Position numbers and translations under genes: made by a program
Assembly: GCA_947396885.1 (NCBI GenBank)
Contig: OX377203.1
Coordinates: 9,223,298-9,287,297 of the forward strand
Length of the DNA stretch: 64,000 bases
From: Heligmosomoides polygyrus polygyrus
Taxonomy: Eukaryota > Nematoda > Chromadorea > Rhabditida > Heligmosomidae
Reading direction: 5' to 3'
The notes under the pieces: model-generated
Databases searched by the model: none
What the model saw: the letters and a program-made list of their open reading frames with translations, nothing else
Told to the model about the DNA's origin: nothing
Shown here: piece after piece, positions 1 to 9,393 of the stretch
How positions within the stretch are numbered: position 1 is the first letter of the stretch
Layout of the letters: every line of letters starts with the position of its first letter

Positions 1-1292
1 GTTTTCGCCATATTGGCAGACTTACCGTAGTGGTGGTGTTCCAGCTGGTCTCGCATCCACCTCTAGGCTTGGCTCAACTATATACACACAACAAGTCAAC
101 AACTAATGCACCAAACAAATCCAAACTCATATATAATGCTGTACAATATGGCTGCAACATGGTGTCACTAACCATAAGAATTACCCATCTTTGCAGCTCA
201 CAAAGTGCATGAAGCAGATTTATTATGACTACATATTGAGCGAAAATATGGGAAATGCTATAAATAAGAAACTACTATGATAGAAGTCCTGCGAGCTGGC
301 AGATGAACAGCTTCTGAGGTCATGAGAGTGATCAAAAAACTCACTAGGCTTCGCAATCCCCTATTGATGCTTCTTCGTATTGTAAAGGAATAAGACTCCG
401 TAATGGTCTTTTGAATGAGCGAGAGTTTGTAGTAAGGCCTACGCTATACCTCGGCGACGCTGTTGTCGCCGAAGAATAAAATAGGCCGATCAATCAATTT
501 GGCCACTACAAATGCCGTCGCGTCGCTCGGCGTCGGAAGTATAAACAGATTTTAAAGGCCCCCACAGAGTTTTGCGGCAGCGCCGCAGCCCTATGTATAA
601 CCATAGGACAGAGACGAAGAGCTCGCCGCCGGCGGCGTCCCTGCCCTATCCTTAACCATAGCGGCGAGCGGCGTTGCCGCAGAACTCTGTGGGTGCCTTA
701 AGAGAGCAGCGCACCTCTCCGCGGAGGCGCAGGGTGATCAATACGCGCGCGAGTATCGAATGAGGCCGCGCGTGCTGACTTCAGCAACATTTGCACGCTC
801 CCAGACCGACTGATACCGTTTCAGCGGTAAAACCCCGTGGCAGCGGTGTGCGTATGGATCACGATGCCTAAGACGAGCGACCGTGTTCGCGACTGTCGAA
901 GAGCATGTTCCAGAATTTACTCCGGAATCGCGCATTTGCACAAATCAATATCCTACAAACATCGAGAACGCAGAAAATATGCAAAATTCTGCAAAGTCAA
1001 GTAATCGAATACCTGAACCATGAAGAAAAGAACAGAGAGAAAATTGAAGCTCTTCTGTCATTATTTTTGCATTGCTCTCCATTTCAATTAAAGGCACTGG
1101 CCACCTATGAAAAATCTGTTTCCTTTGTTTTCCTGTTAACGTCTTCAACTATTTGAAATGTTTAATCTCATCATTTGGTCTTTCTTGTTGTTAGAAAATT
1201 GCTGAGTGAAATGCTTGCTTTGTAATGCTATGTTCGCTCAGGAAAAATAGTTTCATTTTTGGCTAGACAAGTTCATAGCAGCATACTTTCAG
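1..1292. other. Left edge: intron or upstream sequence with one palindrome
   Basis: No exon could be fixed here. A palindromic element sits at 556-700 and a related half at 437-495. A short open frame from 20 (YRSGGVPAGLASTSRLGS) follows a ggcag acceptor and could be a Ser-rich exon of the CLIP-like gene, but no convincing donor follows. Confidence 0.4.
553..701. repeat. Palindromic MITE (CCCCACAGAGTTTTGCGGC ends)
   Basis: Left arm GGCCCCCACAGAGTTTTGCG and right arm CGCAGAACTCTGTGGGTGCC are inverted copies; the inside is also GC-rich and self-complementary (two copies of the CTATGN-TAACCATAG type). No coding frame. Confidence 0.65.
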
Positions 1293-1401
1293 ACTTCATG
1301 CTGAGCTAGAAGCTCTCAAGGAGCAGTCGTCGTCCTTCACCGTTCTTTTGGAAGGTCAGAAGAAGGAGGCAGAACACCGAGCAGAACTGCTTGCTAACGA
1401 G
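1293..1401 (+). CDS. CLIP-like gene, coiled-coil exon a
   Basis: Acceptor is ctttcag, donor gttgct. One base completes the previous codon, then 36 codons read LHAELEALKEQSSSF and onwards with heptad-type leucines and many E/K/Q. Ends in phase 0. The preceding exon was not identified. Confidence 0.65.
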
Positions 1402-4400
1402 GTTGCTACATAACTCAGCCAATGGACTTATGCTACAAGTTGAAATAAGTGATTTAACCCTTTTAACAACAACTATAAGTTACAGAACAAAGACTTGTCC
1501 CAACAGCTACACGATGCAGTGCATTCAGTTTCTGAGCTACAGGATAAAATCGCTGCGCTGGAGCTCACAAAGGTGCGTTATTTTCTGTAAGCTTACGGGA
1601 TCATGACGCCTTTCTTGATATAAATCGGGAATCCCCTTCCGCATGGCTAACAAAACTCAGAAAATAACAATTGAATCATTTCTAACAAAACCTTCAGTTT
1701 AATTGGTTTCCTGCTGATAGCAGCGAACGGCTCATCCTGAAATACGTTTGAGTGCTGGTGAGTCCCACGAGGTGAGGATGCTGCGTTCACTCAAACAGCG
1801 TCGGTGGTGTAACTGCCAAGCGCATTCTCGCCCGGTCAGCAGGAGGTGCGGATTCGAGTCCCTTAGAAATGACAAAACATGCTATCAAAGCATATATTTA
1901 TATACAACAAGACTTGCTCATAGGTATACAGCAGCGACTATAGAGAAGGGGATTAGCGGTAAGGCAAGAAGAGACGTGCCGCCACCTGACTAGTGAAGTG
2001 CGAACGACATCGCCGGTTGAGGCACCGTCAAGACTGATATCGTGAGGCGTTCCTAGGTCTTTCTTAGATGACGAGCAGGGATAGCCCACTATTACTTTGT
2101 TTCTGGTATGGAGCGTCCGAGAGATCCAAGCCTTTGACCACACACGTGTAAGCTCTGTCTCTTTTCTAGAACGATTCGTGGGCTCTATATAAACTCCCTG
2201 TTTTTTTTCTATTCTCGCATTTGGCGTCTGCTAAAGAAATTCTTCGACTACTTCCTCCACAGACTTTCTGAGGATTCATACTTTTGGTAGAGTTGGCCCC
2301 GAGCTTGATAACCTCATCATCTTTCACTCCAACATTGATCGAGGTGTAACACCACGACAACGATTCCATGTCTGAATCGTCCACTTTGCCTAATTCGTCG
2401 CCTACGAAGACCTGGTTACGCCTCGACTTCTCCTCGCACTACGATAGGTCGATCGAGCTTGTTCAGCTCTCCTACAATGAATTCTACTTACCTATCCGCT
2501 ACCGTTTGACAACAATGAAGGCCTCTTATAAAAAATGCAAGGTGGCTGAAAAAATACGGGTATTTCTTTAAAGTATTTTAGCTGTATCAAAAAACTGCGT
2601 AAACGAAGCGAATTCGCAAGCAAAAATAGCAGCATCTTCATTAGATCAATAACAGATTATAACAGAAAAATTTACATGGAATTGTCATCTTTGGCAACAG
2701 TACAGTTTCGCGTCCCTTTGGGTAATCGCTGAATATGGTCGCGGTCGCGCACTGATTCACTATTATGCCAGTCTCCTTGTAGCCCTTTACAATGTTGTAG
2801 ATGGTCCTTATTTTGAAGCCGGTTGTCCGAGCGATGTCAGCAGTATTCATTCCCGACGTGTGCGACTCGACGACGGTGACACGTTCACTTTTACGAGATA
2901 TAATACAAATACAAGTGAAATCAAGCAAATTGTAGCAACACTTTCTAGATCAAAATTGCACGAAGAATACAACAAAACGGCATAAATATCAAAAATCTTT
3001 AGTTTCAATGCCAAAAGTAGCACCGCCAAAAGAATTCCGTATTTTTCAGAAACATTGTTGTATATCCTGTAGTTACGTTAAGTTATGGAAGGGAAACATT
3101 TCAAGGTAAGGCGTCATGACCTTTGAGCTGATATACCAACGCTCTTTCACGCAAGCTTTTTTTGAGCAGTCATTGCTTGTTATTGCACTACATCTAATCA
3201 AGTGAATTTCTAGAACAGTCTCGAAGAGAGTCATCGAGAAGAGATTGCTTCTGTAGAAGCTCGGCTCAATGAAACTCATGAATGGGAGAAAGCTGCCCTG
3301 AAAGAAGAGCTCCAGCGGGTTTGAGCTACTTTCTTTTAGCTAAATAAATGCTATTTCCTCGCTGTTTCCATCAACCTTTTATTCTCTCCTTCTCAATCTC
3401 CTCTCTCTTTCTAATTATAATTCATATAATATATCGCTCAGATTCGTGCCGACTTTCAAGACGTCGTAGAGAAAGTGAATGTTCTCACCATGGAAAAGGC
3501 AGACGCAGGTTTAGAAATCGATCGACTTTATCGGGTGCTCGCTGACAAGCAACATCAGGTGCCGAAATACACAACATTTATATAATACTGTCCTAGATTG
3601 GATAACTGTTAGGGTGCAAAGTCACTAGATCGGGCTCAGATGCGCACTGAGACCACTTTCTTATTAGACAGCGATCCAGTGGGTGCAAGCAGCAATTCTC
3701 TAAGTCGTAGAAGTGCGAAAATAAGGAGGATAACTAGCTTAACGCCAACGCGTAAGCTAAGCATTTTTTAACCCATACCCAGTATGTAGACTGCAGGGGA
3801 AATCAGAAGGAATGTCTATGAACAAAATATTTAGAACACACTAAAGAACAGATATTCCGTAAGTTGCTCTCAGCTGTAGACCAAGATTGGTATCGACCTT
3901 TTATTAGGCTTACGTTTCGGCGATGTCGCCTTCGTCAGAGCCTGGAAAAGTCGAGTTCATTTGAAAAACTACTCACCCAAACGCCATTTCATCCTACAGG
4001 AGTGAATTCCGAAGGAGACAAGGAGTCAGGAAGCAATGTCGTAGAGCACAGTAACGCTAACCTTAGTGGTGGGGTCGAAGTGATCCACCAGTCACCCGTA
4101 GCTGGAGGTGGGCTAACTCGGACGGGTTTGTGAGCTTTTATCGACTGATCACCTGCCCCTGGGACCCCCTCGAGCACGACCACGTAGGTCAAACCCGCAG
4201 AGGTCGGGGTAGGGCGCCAGCTCTTGCGTCACCGCGATGCACTCCTCCTTGCGGTTGATTTTTGGATTTCTGGCCGCGATCCAAAACGATTCGAGAGTTC
4301 TGCGTGCCGTGACGTCGCGCTCGCGTGCCACGATCGTGACCGCCACCTCAACCATTGCGCTATCGTGGCTCCGGACCCTATGTTCCCTCAACGGAGTATA

Positions 4401-7400
4401 CACATTAGATCTTCTTAGCCCATCCAAGTGCTCCTTAACCCTGGTGCAAAGCGGTCTCCCCGTCTCCCCTATATACTCATCCCCGCATTGACTGCATGTA
4501 ATGAGGTACACCACCCCCGATGTCATACAGTCACCTGCACTTCCAGGGGCAGGTGGTCAGTCGATATAAGCTCGCAAACCCGTCCGAGTTAGCCCACCTC
4601 CAGCTACGGGTGACTGGTGGATCACTTCGACCCCACCACTAAGGTTAGCGTTACTGTGCTCTACGACATTGCTTCCTGACTCCTTGTCTCCTTCGGAATT
4701 CACTCCTGTAGGATGAAATGGCGTTTGGGCTAGTAGTTTTTCAAATGAACTCGACTTCCCAGGCTCTGACGAAGGCGACATCGCCGAAACGTAAGCCTAA
4801 TAAAAGGTCGATACCAATCTTGGTCTACAGCTGAGAGCAACTTACGGAATATCTGTTCGAACAATGCCAAGATTTATGGAAAGTCGGACGTGGACACTAA
4901 AGAACCATTTGTCGTTTCTTCACCGTGCATACTTTCATAGCCAGGCGACGCGATTTGAACGGAAGCGATGTATCCCATCACGTCGCGCTGTTTCGAACGA
5001 CAACGAGCACTCCGAACACTGGACGATGAGGTCACGCGATTGCACACATTTTCCCGGGCCACTGCAGAGGAAAGCTGGAGCAGCCATCCCTCCCCCCTAA
5101 TTCTCTAAGTCGCCATACCTACCATACTGGAGCCCCATACCAACGTGATCAATCGCATCGCGCCGACTTGGATGTGGCGCGATCAGACACTGAGTGACGC
5201 GACTGGTCGCGGGTTCACTCCGCCCGGGTGGCATCGACGCATAGCGACGCGCCCAATCAATTTGGCTTCTTTACATGGAATCACGTCGCCCCGGCAATGG
5301 AAGTATGAACAGGGCCTAGGAGTCTTGCAGTTAGTTTGAAAGAAGTAAATTCAACCTGAGAACGAATACTTTAGATAGAGTCACTGCAGGCACAGGACAC
5401 CTCCGTTTCGGCGCTCCACCAACAAGCTGTGGAGAGGATGTAAGGCGCTCCTTTACCTCGTGTGATAATGAAGAAGACGCTTCTTGTTTGCATTCAGAAA
5501 ACTACTAGAGCATCAGCTGCAAGAAGGAAAGGCTGCTCTTATTGCTGTCGAAACTCAGGAACCAAAAGCAACAATGGAGGAAATATTCGTAGAGGTGAGA
5601 ACACTAGCGCTTCTTCTTGATTTATAGCAAATTGACTTTCTAACAAAAGCGCTCTAAATTTGAAGGACAGCGACTACGCTCCAAATGTCTCAACGCCTTC
5701 TTCATACGCTCTGTAAGTTTCGATGGCGACACATTCCAATTATTTTGTTTCAACCTACTTGCGCGGCATCCTTCACCGCAACCTTCGCCAATCACATGTG
5801 CCGGTTAGATGAATCCGTAGTAGCTACTTAGTAAGCCTTTGGTTGTTGAATCCGAGCCCTGGCGCCAGCCAACGATCCGAACGCCACTAGCAGGTTGGAT
5901 GATGCGATCATCACTCATAACTAGAGCAGGTTCATTAGTACATCGACTGCTTTCTATGTAAACACAGACAGTAGGTGACCAGTACGTGTCCACCGTGAAA
6001 GTGACGATGATCACTCTTCATGGATATGATGAGCTCTTTTCTTTGTTCTCACTCCTTTCATCTTATATTTTATCTGCACAAGTTATGCGGCTGACAGAGG
6101 ACGATAAGCAGATTAAGAAGACCGAACTGCATATCTTGAGGATGGCAATTAGAAGCAAGCAGAGCGATGTGTATAAAATGTTAAACAAGTGTATGTCGAG
6201 ACAGATATGTTGCGAACGTTTTCTGCTTACCGTCCTTTTGAAGGGAATCGTGTATGAGTCGAGAGGAGTTGTGATTATCTGTTCTGAGTTAAAGTTAAGT
6301 TGCAGCGGAAGTTTCAGGAGTTAATGGGTGCACTGGATACGGGCCCCAATTTCGCTCCTAGTCAGGGTTCTTCGCATGGCGTAGCGCGTAAGTTTGAGGC
6401 AGCCTGCAGAGGCTACGGGATCAACTGCGCTGCAGGGCGAAAATCGATGCGCAAGGCAATTAGCAGGTTACCGTAAATGTCGCGGCAATTCCGCCCCCGC
6501 CTTTCCCTAGTTCGTTTCTCTGTGTGCAGGAGCCAAATTGGGTGATCGATAAGAAGTTCCGCACATTGGCCACCTCCCTACTCACAGTTCTGCAGAGAGA
6601 TTACGCCCGGGCGGGTAACTCCAAACCTCACAGTTGATCAGCGTAGGGTCTGAAGGAGATCCGGAACTTGACGGCTTCAGGAGCAATTAAAGTGGCGTTA
6701 GTGATAAGGGAGGCGAGTTTGTGGTGTTACCACAAGAACTTGATAGGAGTATTACCATACTCCACCTCCAGGACAGCACCGTCCACACGTGAAGAATTTA
6801 GTAAACAGTTCCGCCGTCTAACCCGCAGGTGGGTTGAGGATGCAGAGCTAGTAAACCTCCCTAGAAGCATTACAGCGCTGCTGAAGTGTGAGCATCTCGT
6901 CTGCCCAGTCATGTACGTTCTTATCAAAATCCATAATTTCCACCTGGTGGTGCCCTTAACGATCCTTTGCTGTATAAGGTTAGGCCTATCATAAGTGGTA
7001 TTGGTGGTCTTGCAAACCGTATATCTTGGTTGCTGAACTTGGTTCTTATGCAGCAACTACGGTTCATTCCAGCTCACCTTCCTAATACCAGCACTTTTTT
7101 GGATAAGCTCCGGGAGACAAAAGTAGAAGACACCTGCGTGATGAAGTCGTTTCACGTCACGTCGTTGTACACAAATGTCTCCATTGTTTCACTGTGTGTC
7201 CCGCACAGAGCGAAATGGATGCCTGTTTCGAGCTGCTGAACCATCAGGCTGATCATTTTAGGCTCACAAAAAAGAAACCGGCAAGTCACTGGCTGCCGTC
7301 CTTAACGTGGAAATTCCTCTCTCTAGGGACACCTTCCAAACTAAGAATATCATTGTGCGCTATTGTTCTGCACACCCATACAGTATTAAAAGGACCATTG

Positions 7401-9130
7401 TCCAGAATATGCCCTGGAATATGTCCAAACAGCTGCCCTGGTGTCCTCGAACAGCGAGTTCAAGTCCTTATCTAGGGAAGTGGCATTTCCATTGCCTTGT
7501 CTAACGGGTATGTTGCCCACAACATGCCCAAAGGCCGTCAACTACGAGCATCAGCCCGCATACACAGGGCACAATTGCGTGGTCAAATCGTCTTCACGGT
7601 ACCGTTTATCTCGGACGCCCTCAGCGCTCAAGTACAGGAATGCGTTCGTAAGGCTGACCTGTGTGACATCGTTACGGTCGTTGAGATGCCTCCGGCTAAT
7701 CTCAAGGTGCAACTTGTGAAGAACCGCCTTTATGACTGCGCTTGTGAAACGCCCTCCTGCGTGGTCGGCCCATTCGGCAGAGAAAGCGACTGTAGGGTTT
7801 CAGGAACAGCATACCTCATAACTTGCATTGAGTGCAAGGAGGAATACGTTGCTGAGACGGGCAGACCACTTTGGGTAAGGGTGAATGAGCATGTAGATAA
7901 GCTCAACAGGTGCAAAGTCGCTACTCCAAAGACTGCGCACCTTTGGGGAAGCACAAGCTGCGAAGTCATAGTGGCGCAGCCTTTGGAGTGGCGGTGACGA
8001 TCCTGGCTTGCGAAGTCGACATCGCGGCGCGCAAGGCCCTGGAGGCCCTGTGGATTGCGTTCAAGAATCCCGCAATTAGTAGAAAGGAGAAACGGGTCTC
8101 CGTAACCCAAAAGTTGGCTCCATCTGCCAACCTCCGTGGGCTTGATTCTGGAGGGCACCAGCCAGAAGGTCGCTGAGGGGCTGACCCGAAGAAAGGACCT
8201 CATTCACCCATATTTATCTCAATCTGAAGGGTGACCTAGCAGCTTTTGGCTGTTTACATAAGTCCAGTCAGGCTGCCTTCCTCACGGTTTGTCTCTTCCC
8301 CCCTTTAGCTTCTAAGATGGCTGAAACTTAAAATGACTCTTGGACGGGTAATTTCTCTAGCACCCCTGTCTTTTCCAGGCTCTGAAGAAGGCGGTTAAAA
8401 AAGGTAATCCGAATAAACGTTCGATATTAATCTTGGCACGACAGCTCAAGCCTGCTATACTGGCCTTTCCTCTTTTTTCTAGTTTTCCGCTTAATATCTG
8501 CCATGGGGGCGTTAGGAATGCAGAGCTCTGGGTAAGTTTTTATTTTTTACTTTATCCTTTGTCTGTTCCCTGAGTTGAGTGGTTTAATGAGTACGGCTTC
8601 TTAAAGGCTAATTTCGCAAAGCTGAAGGTGGACTGAGGGACGCCAACCTATCAAGCCAAACCTATATGTTTGGTACATCTTAAAACGATTTGTTAATGAC
8701 GGCCATTATGATTAGTGTTTTATTCTACATGATTGTCGTACTAATGTTCTGAAGTAAATAGAACGCTTTAAGCAGTCCTAATTTTAACGATGACAAAGAA
8801 GACTACTTCCATGATGAGACATTCGAAGAAGAGCAGCTGTATCAAGAGGTTAGTTAATACATCCAAGTAAAACTTTGTGTTCAGACCTTCTAATTTTCAT
8901 TAATAGGACGTTCCGTGCGACAACGTTGATACGATAGGCCAACCTGGTAACTCTCAGGCAACTTCTGATGAATACTGCGAATTTTGTGCAGGTATTGTTA
9001 TCAAATGGAAATTGGTGGACTTCAACGGCTCCCTTTAACACGATTGTTTCTAGAACACGGCCACGACACCTTCAGCTGCTCCTCTTACATTTTGAGACAG
9101 AAAGCTTTAAGAAGCAGCCGACCTACTTGA
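1293..9130 (+). CDS. CLIP-170-like coiled-coil protein with C-terminal zinc knuckle (3' part of gene)
   Basis: Exons, seen by splice signals and matching phase: 1293-1401, 1486-1572, 3214-3318, 3442-3558, 3613-(uncertain), 5498-5594, 5666-5712, 8776-8848, 8907-8991, 9054-9130. The first five encode heptad-rich, charged coiled coil (for example EEIASVEARLNETHEW). The last ones encode an acidic, Ser/Asn-rich tail and then YCEFCAEHGHDTFSC, a C-x2-C-x3-G-H-x4-C knuckle of the type at the C-terminus of CLIP-170/CLIP-190 microtubule plus-end proteins. The expected N-terminal CAP-Gly domains would lie left of the window. Introns hold Penelope-like elements. The junction between the exon at 3613 and that at 5498 does not fit in phase with any strong donor, so one may be an alternative 3' end. 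The CLIP call is inference from coiled coil plus knuckle; another coiled-coil zinc protein is possible. Confidence 0.6.
1486..1572 (+). CDS. CLIP-like gene, coiled-coil exon b
   Basis: Acceptor ttacag and donor gtgcgt frame 29 in-phase codons starting NKDLSQQLHDAVHS, clearly coiled coil. Phase 0 at both ends. Confidence 0.68.
1797..1866 (+). repeat. tRNA-like sequence (Pol III A and B boxes)
   Basis: TGGTGTAACTGCCAAGC resembles an A box and GGATTCGAGTCCC a B box at tRNA spacing. No clean acceptor stem, so it is a tRNA-derived SINE head or pseudogene rather than a tRNA. Confidence 0.4.
2660..2890 (-). pseudogene. Tc1-like transposase N-terminal scrap
   Basis: Reads SGMNTADIARTTGFKIRTIY then NIVKGYKETG, the helix-turn-helix of Tc1/mariner-type transposases with its typical YKETG end. 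The rest of the frame does not match and no DDE part is present nearby. Confidence 0.5.
3214..3318 (+). CDS. CLIP-like gene, coiled-coil exon c
   Basis: Acceptor ttctag and donor gtttga frame 35 codons starting NSLEESHREEIASVEA. Phase 0 at both ends. The 1.64 kb intron before it contains a tRNA-like sequence and a transposase scrap. Confidence 0.68.
3442..3558 (+). CDS. CLIP-like gene, coiled-coil exon d
   Basis: Acceptor cgctcag and donor gtgccg frame 39 codons reading IRADFQDVVEKVNVLTME and onwards. Phase 0 at both ends. Confidence 0.7.
3613..3771 (+). CDS. CLIP-like gene, exon e: alternative last exon or partly spliced exon
   Basis: After a 54-base intron (acceptor ctgttag) the frame continues for 52 codons to a TAA at 3769-3771: GAKSLDRAQMRTETTFLLD, then a Ser/Arg/Thr-rich tail ending TPTRKLSIF. 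If the stop is used this is an alternative short C-terminus. If a donor inside it is used (gtgggt after codon 22, or gtgcaa just after) the gene continues to 5498, but no donor gives the phase 2 needed by the ttcag acceptor there except an implausible one after 8 bases. A Penelope-like palindrome starts 75 bases downstream and may have disturbed the locus. Confidence 0.45.
   Translation, partial: GAKSLDRAQMRTETTFLLDSDPVGASSNSLSRRSAKIRRITSLTPTRKLSIF
3907..3942 (-). ncRNA. Minimal hammerhead ribozyme motif in Penelope 3' UTR (left arm)
   Basis: On the minus strand: stem I GGCT, core CTGACGA, stem II GGCGA/TCGCC, GAAAC, GTA cleavage triplet, stem I partner AGCC. All core positions of the hammerhead consensus are present, with one extra A between the core and stem II. 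Stem III is only ACGT, a self-complementary tetramer, so activity as a dimer is expected. Hammerheads are known in Penelope-like elements. Confidence 0.65.
4149..4526 (-). pseudogene. GIY-YIG endonuclease domain of a Penelope-like element
   Basis: Open frame of 125 codons. GVVYLITCSQCGDEYIGETG then RPL...RVKEHL is the GIY-YIG signature region with the Cys pair typical of Penelope endonucleases (nicks DNA for target-primed insertion). It continues through VTARRTLESFWIAARNPKIN to the C-terminus. The reverse transcriptase part is absent, so this is a 5'-truncated copy. Confidence 0.78.
4762..4797 (+). ncRNA. Minimal hammerhead ribozyme motif in Penelope 3' UTR (right arm)
   Basis: The 36-base sequence is the exact inverted counterpart of the one at 3907-3942, with intact core, stem I and stem II. 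It is followed by TAATAAAAGG. Confidence 0.65.
5498..5594 (+). CDS. CLIP-like gene, exon f
   Basis: Acceptor gcattcag, donor gtgaga. One base plus 32 codons: KLLEHQLQEGKAALIAVE, then TQEPKATMEEIFVE, the end of the coiled coil. Ends in phase 0. An internal acceptor (ctactag) would start it two bases into a codon instead. Confidence 0.58.
5666..5712 (+). CDS. CLIP-like gene, small exon g
   Basis: 47 bases between acceptor tttgaag and a perfect gtaagt donor. Reads DSDYAPNVSTPSSYA plus two bases, which fit the one-base start of the exon at 8776 (Leu codon). The 3.06 kb intron that follows is filled by a Penelope-like element. Confidence 0.55.
6344..8450 (+). pseudogene. Penelope-like element, reverse transcriptase and endonuclease, degenerate
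   Basis: Pieces in order: LDTGPNFAPS near 6344 (N-terminal region), DKGGEFVVLP near 6700, RPIISGIGGLANRISWLLN at about 6980-7040, SFHVTSLYTN at about 7150 (RT active-site block with FDVTSLYT normally; Asp replaced by His), then the GIY-YIG domain AYLITCIECKEEYVAETGRP at about 7805-7870 and a C-terminal CEVDIAARKALEALWIAFKN block to 8176. Several frameshifts and the RT Asp change make it inactive. A decayed hammerhead-like segment (GGCTCTGAAGAAGGCG) follows at 8388. It fills the 3.06 kb intron of the CLIP-like gene. Confidence 0.78.
8776..8848 (+). CDS. CLIP-like gene, acidic exon h
   Basis: Acceptor aagcag, donor gttagt. Reads PNFNDDKEDYFHDETFEEE and LYQE. Strongly acidic like the region before the knuckle in CLIP proteins. 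An acceptor three bases earlier is possible in the same frame. Confidence 0.6.
8907..8991 (+). CDS. CLIP-like gene, exon i with first half of zinc knuckle
   Basis: Acceptor taatag, donor gtattg. 28 codons plus one base, ending DEYCEFCA; contains the first two cysteines of the knuckle. Confidence 0.65.
9054..9130 (+). CDS. CLIP-like gene, last exon with second half of zinc knuckle
   Basis: Acceptor ttctag; completes a Glu codon, then HGHDTFSC supplies the His and last Cys. TGA at 9128-9130 after a short basic tail. AATAAA lies at 9388-9393. Confidence 0.65.
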
Positions 9131-9387
9131 CAACAGGGTTACTCCGTCGCCAGAAGTTCACTGAAAGAACGATTTGACCTCGCTGTGAAAACTGGAAACA
9201 ATTTGTGATCAATATTATAATACGATGAAAGGAACGAGCTTTGTAATGTAGGAAAAAATTGTAACCATTGTGGATAATATTACAGCCGATGTTTCATTCA
9301 CATATTTCAGTTTCTAATGCTATTGGTAGCTCGACCTGGTGTTGTTATATGCTGTTATAGTCATCATCGTCCACTTTTATGTGTGGC

Positions 9388-9393
9388 AATAAA
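9388..9393 (+). terminator. Polyadenylation signal of the CLIP-like gene
   Basis: AATAAA about 260 bases past the stop codon, same strand. Canonical hexamer; the assignment to this gene is by position. Confidence 0.5.

Larger units (their letters stand above)
3846..4861. mobile_element. Penelope-like element 3' ends arranged as a ~1 kb inverted repeat
   Basis: Arms 3846-4158 and 4546-4861 are near-identical inverted copies (outer ends AACAGATATTCCGTAAGTTG). The centre carries a GIY-YIG endonuclease domain on the minus strand, so the left arm is its natural 3' UTR and the right arm an inverted copy of that UTR. Penelope-like elements code for reverse transcriptase plus GIY-YIG endonuclease and often insert as inverted or tandem partial copies. 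It sits inside the CLIP-like gene. Confidence 0.75.

Noticed and set aside
20..94. Possible Ser/Gly-rich exon (YRSGGVPAGLASTSRLGS) at the left edge
   Set aside because: Acceptor-like ggcag is present and the peptide would suit a CLIP linker, but no good donor follows and the upstream is outside the window.
738..1156. Overlapping frames on both strands near 0.9 kb
   Set aside because: No family match, no agreement with splice signals, and not in phase with the exon at 1293.
3700..5112. AATTCTCTAAGTCG present on both sides of the Penelope palindrome, as a possible target duplication
   Set aside because: The two copies lie well outside the element borders (3846 and 4861) and the sequence between them and the borders does not match, so it is likely coincidence.
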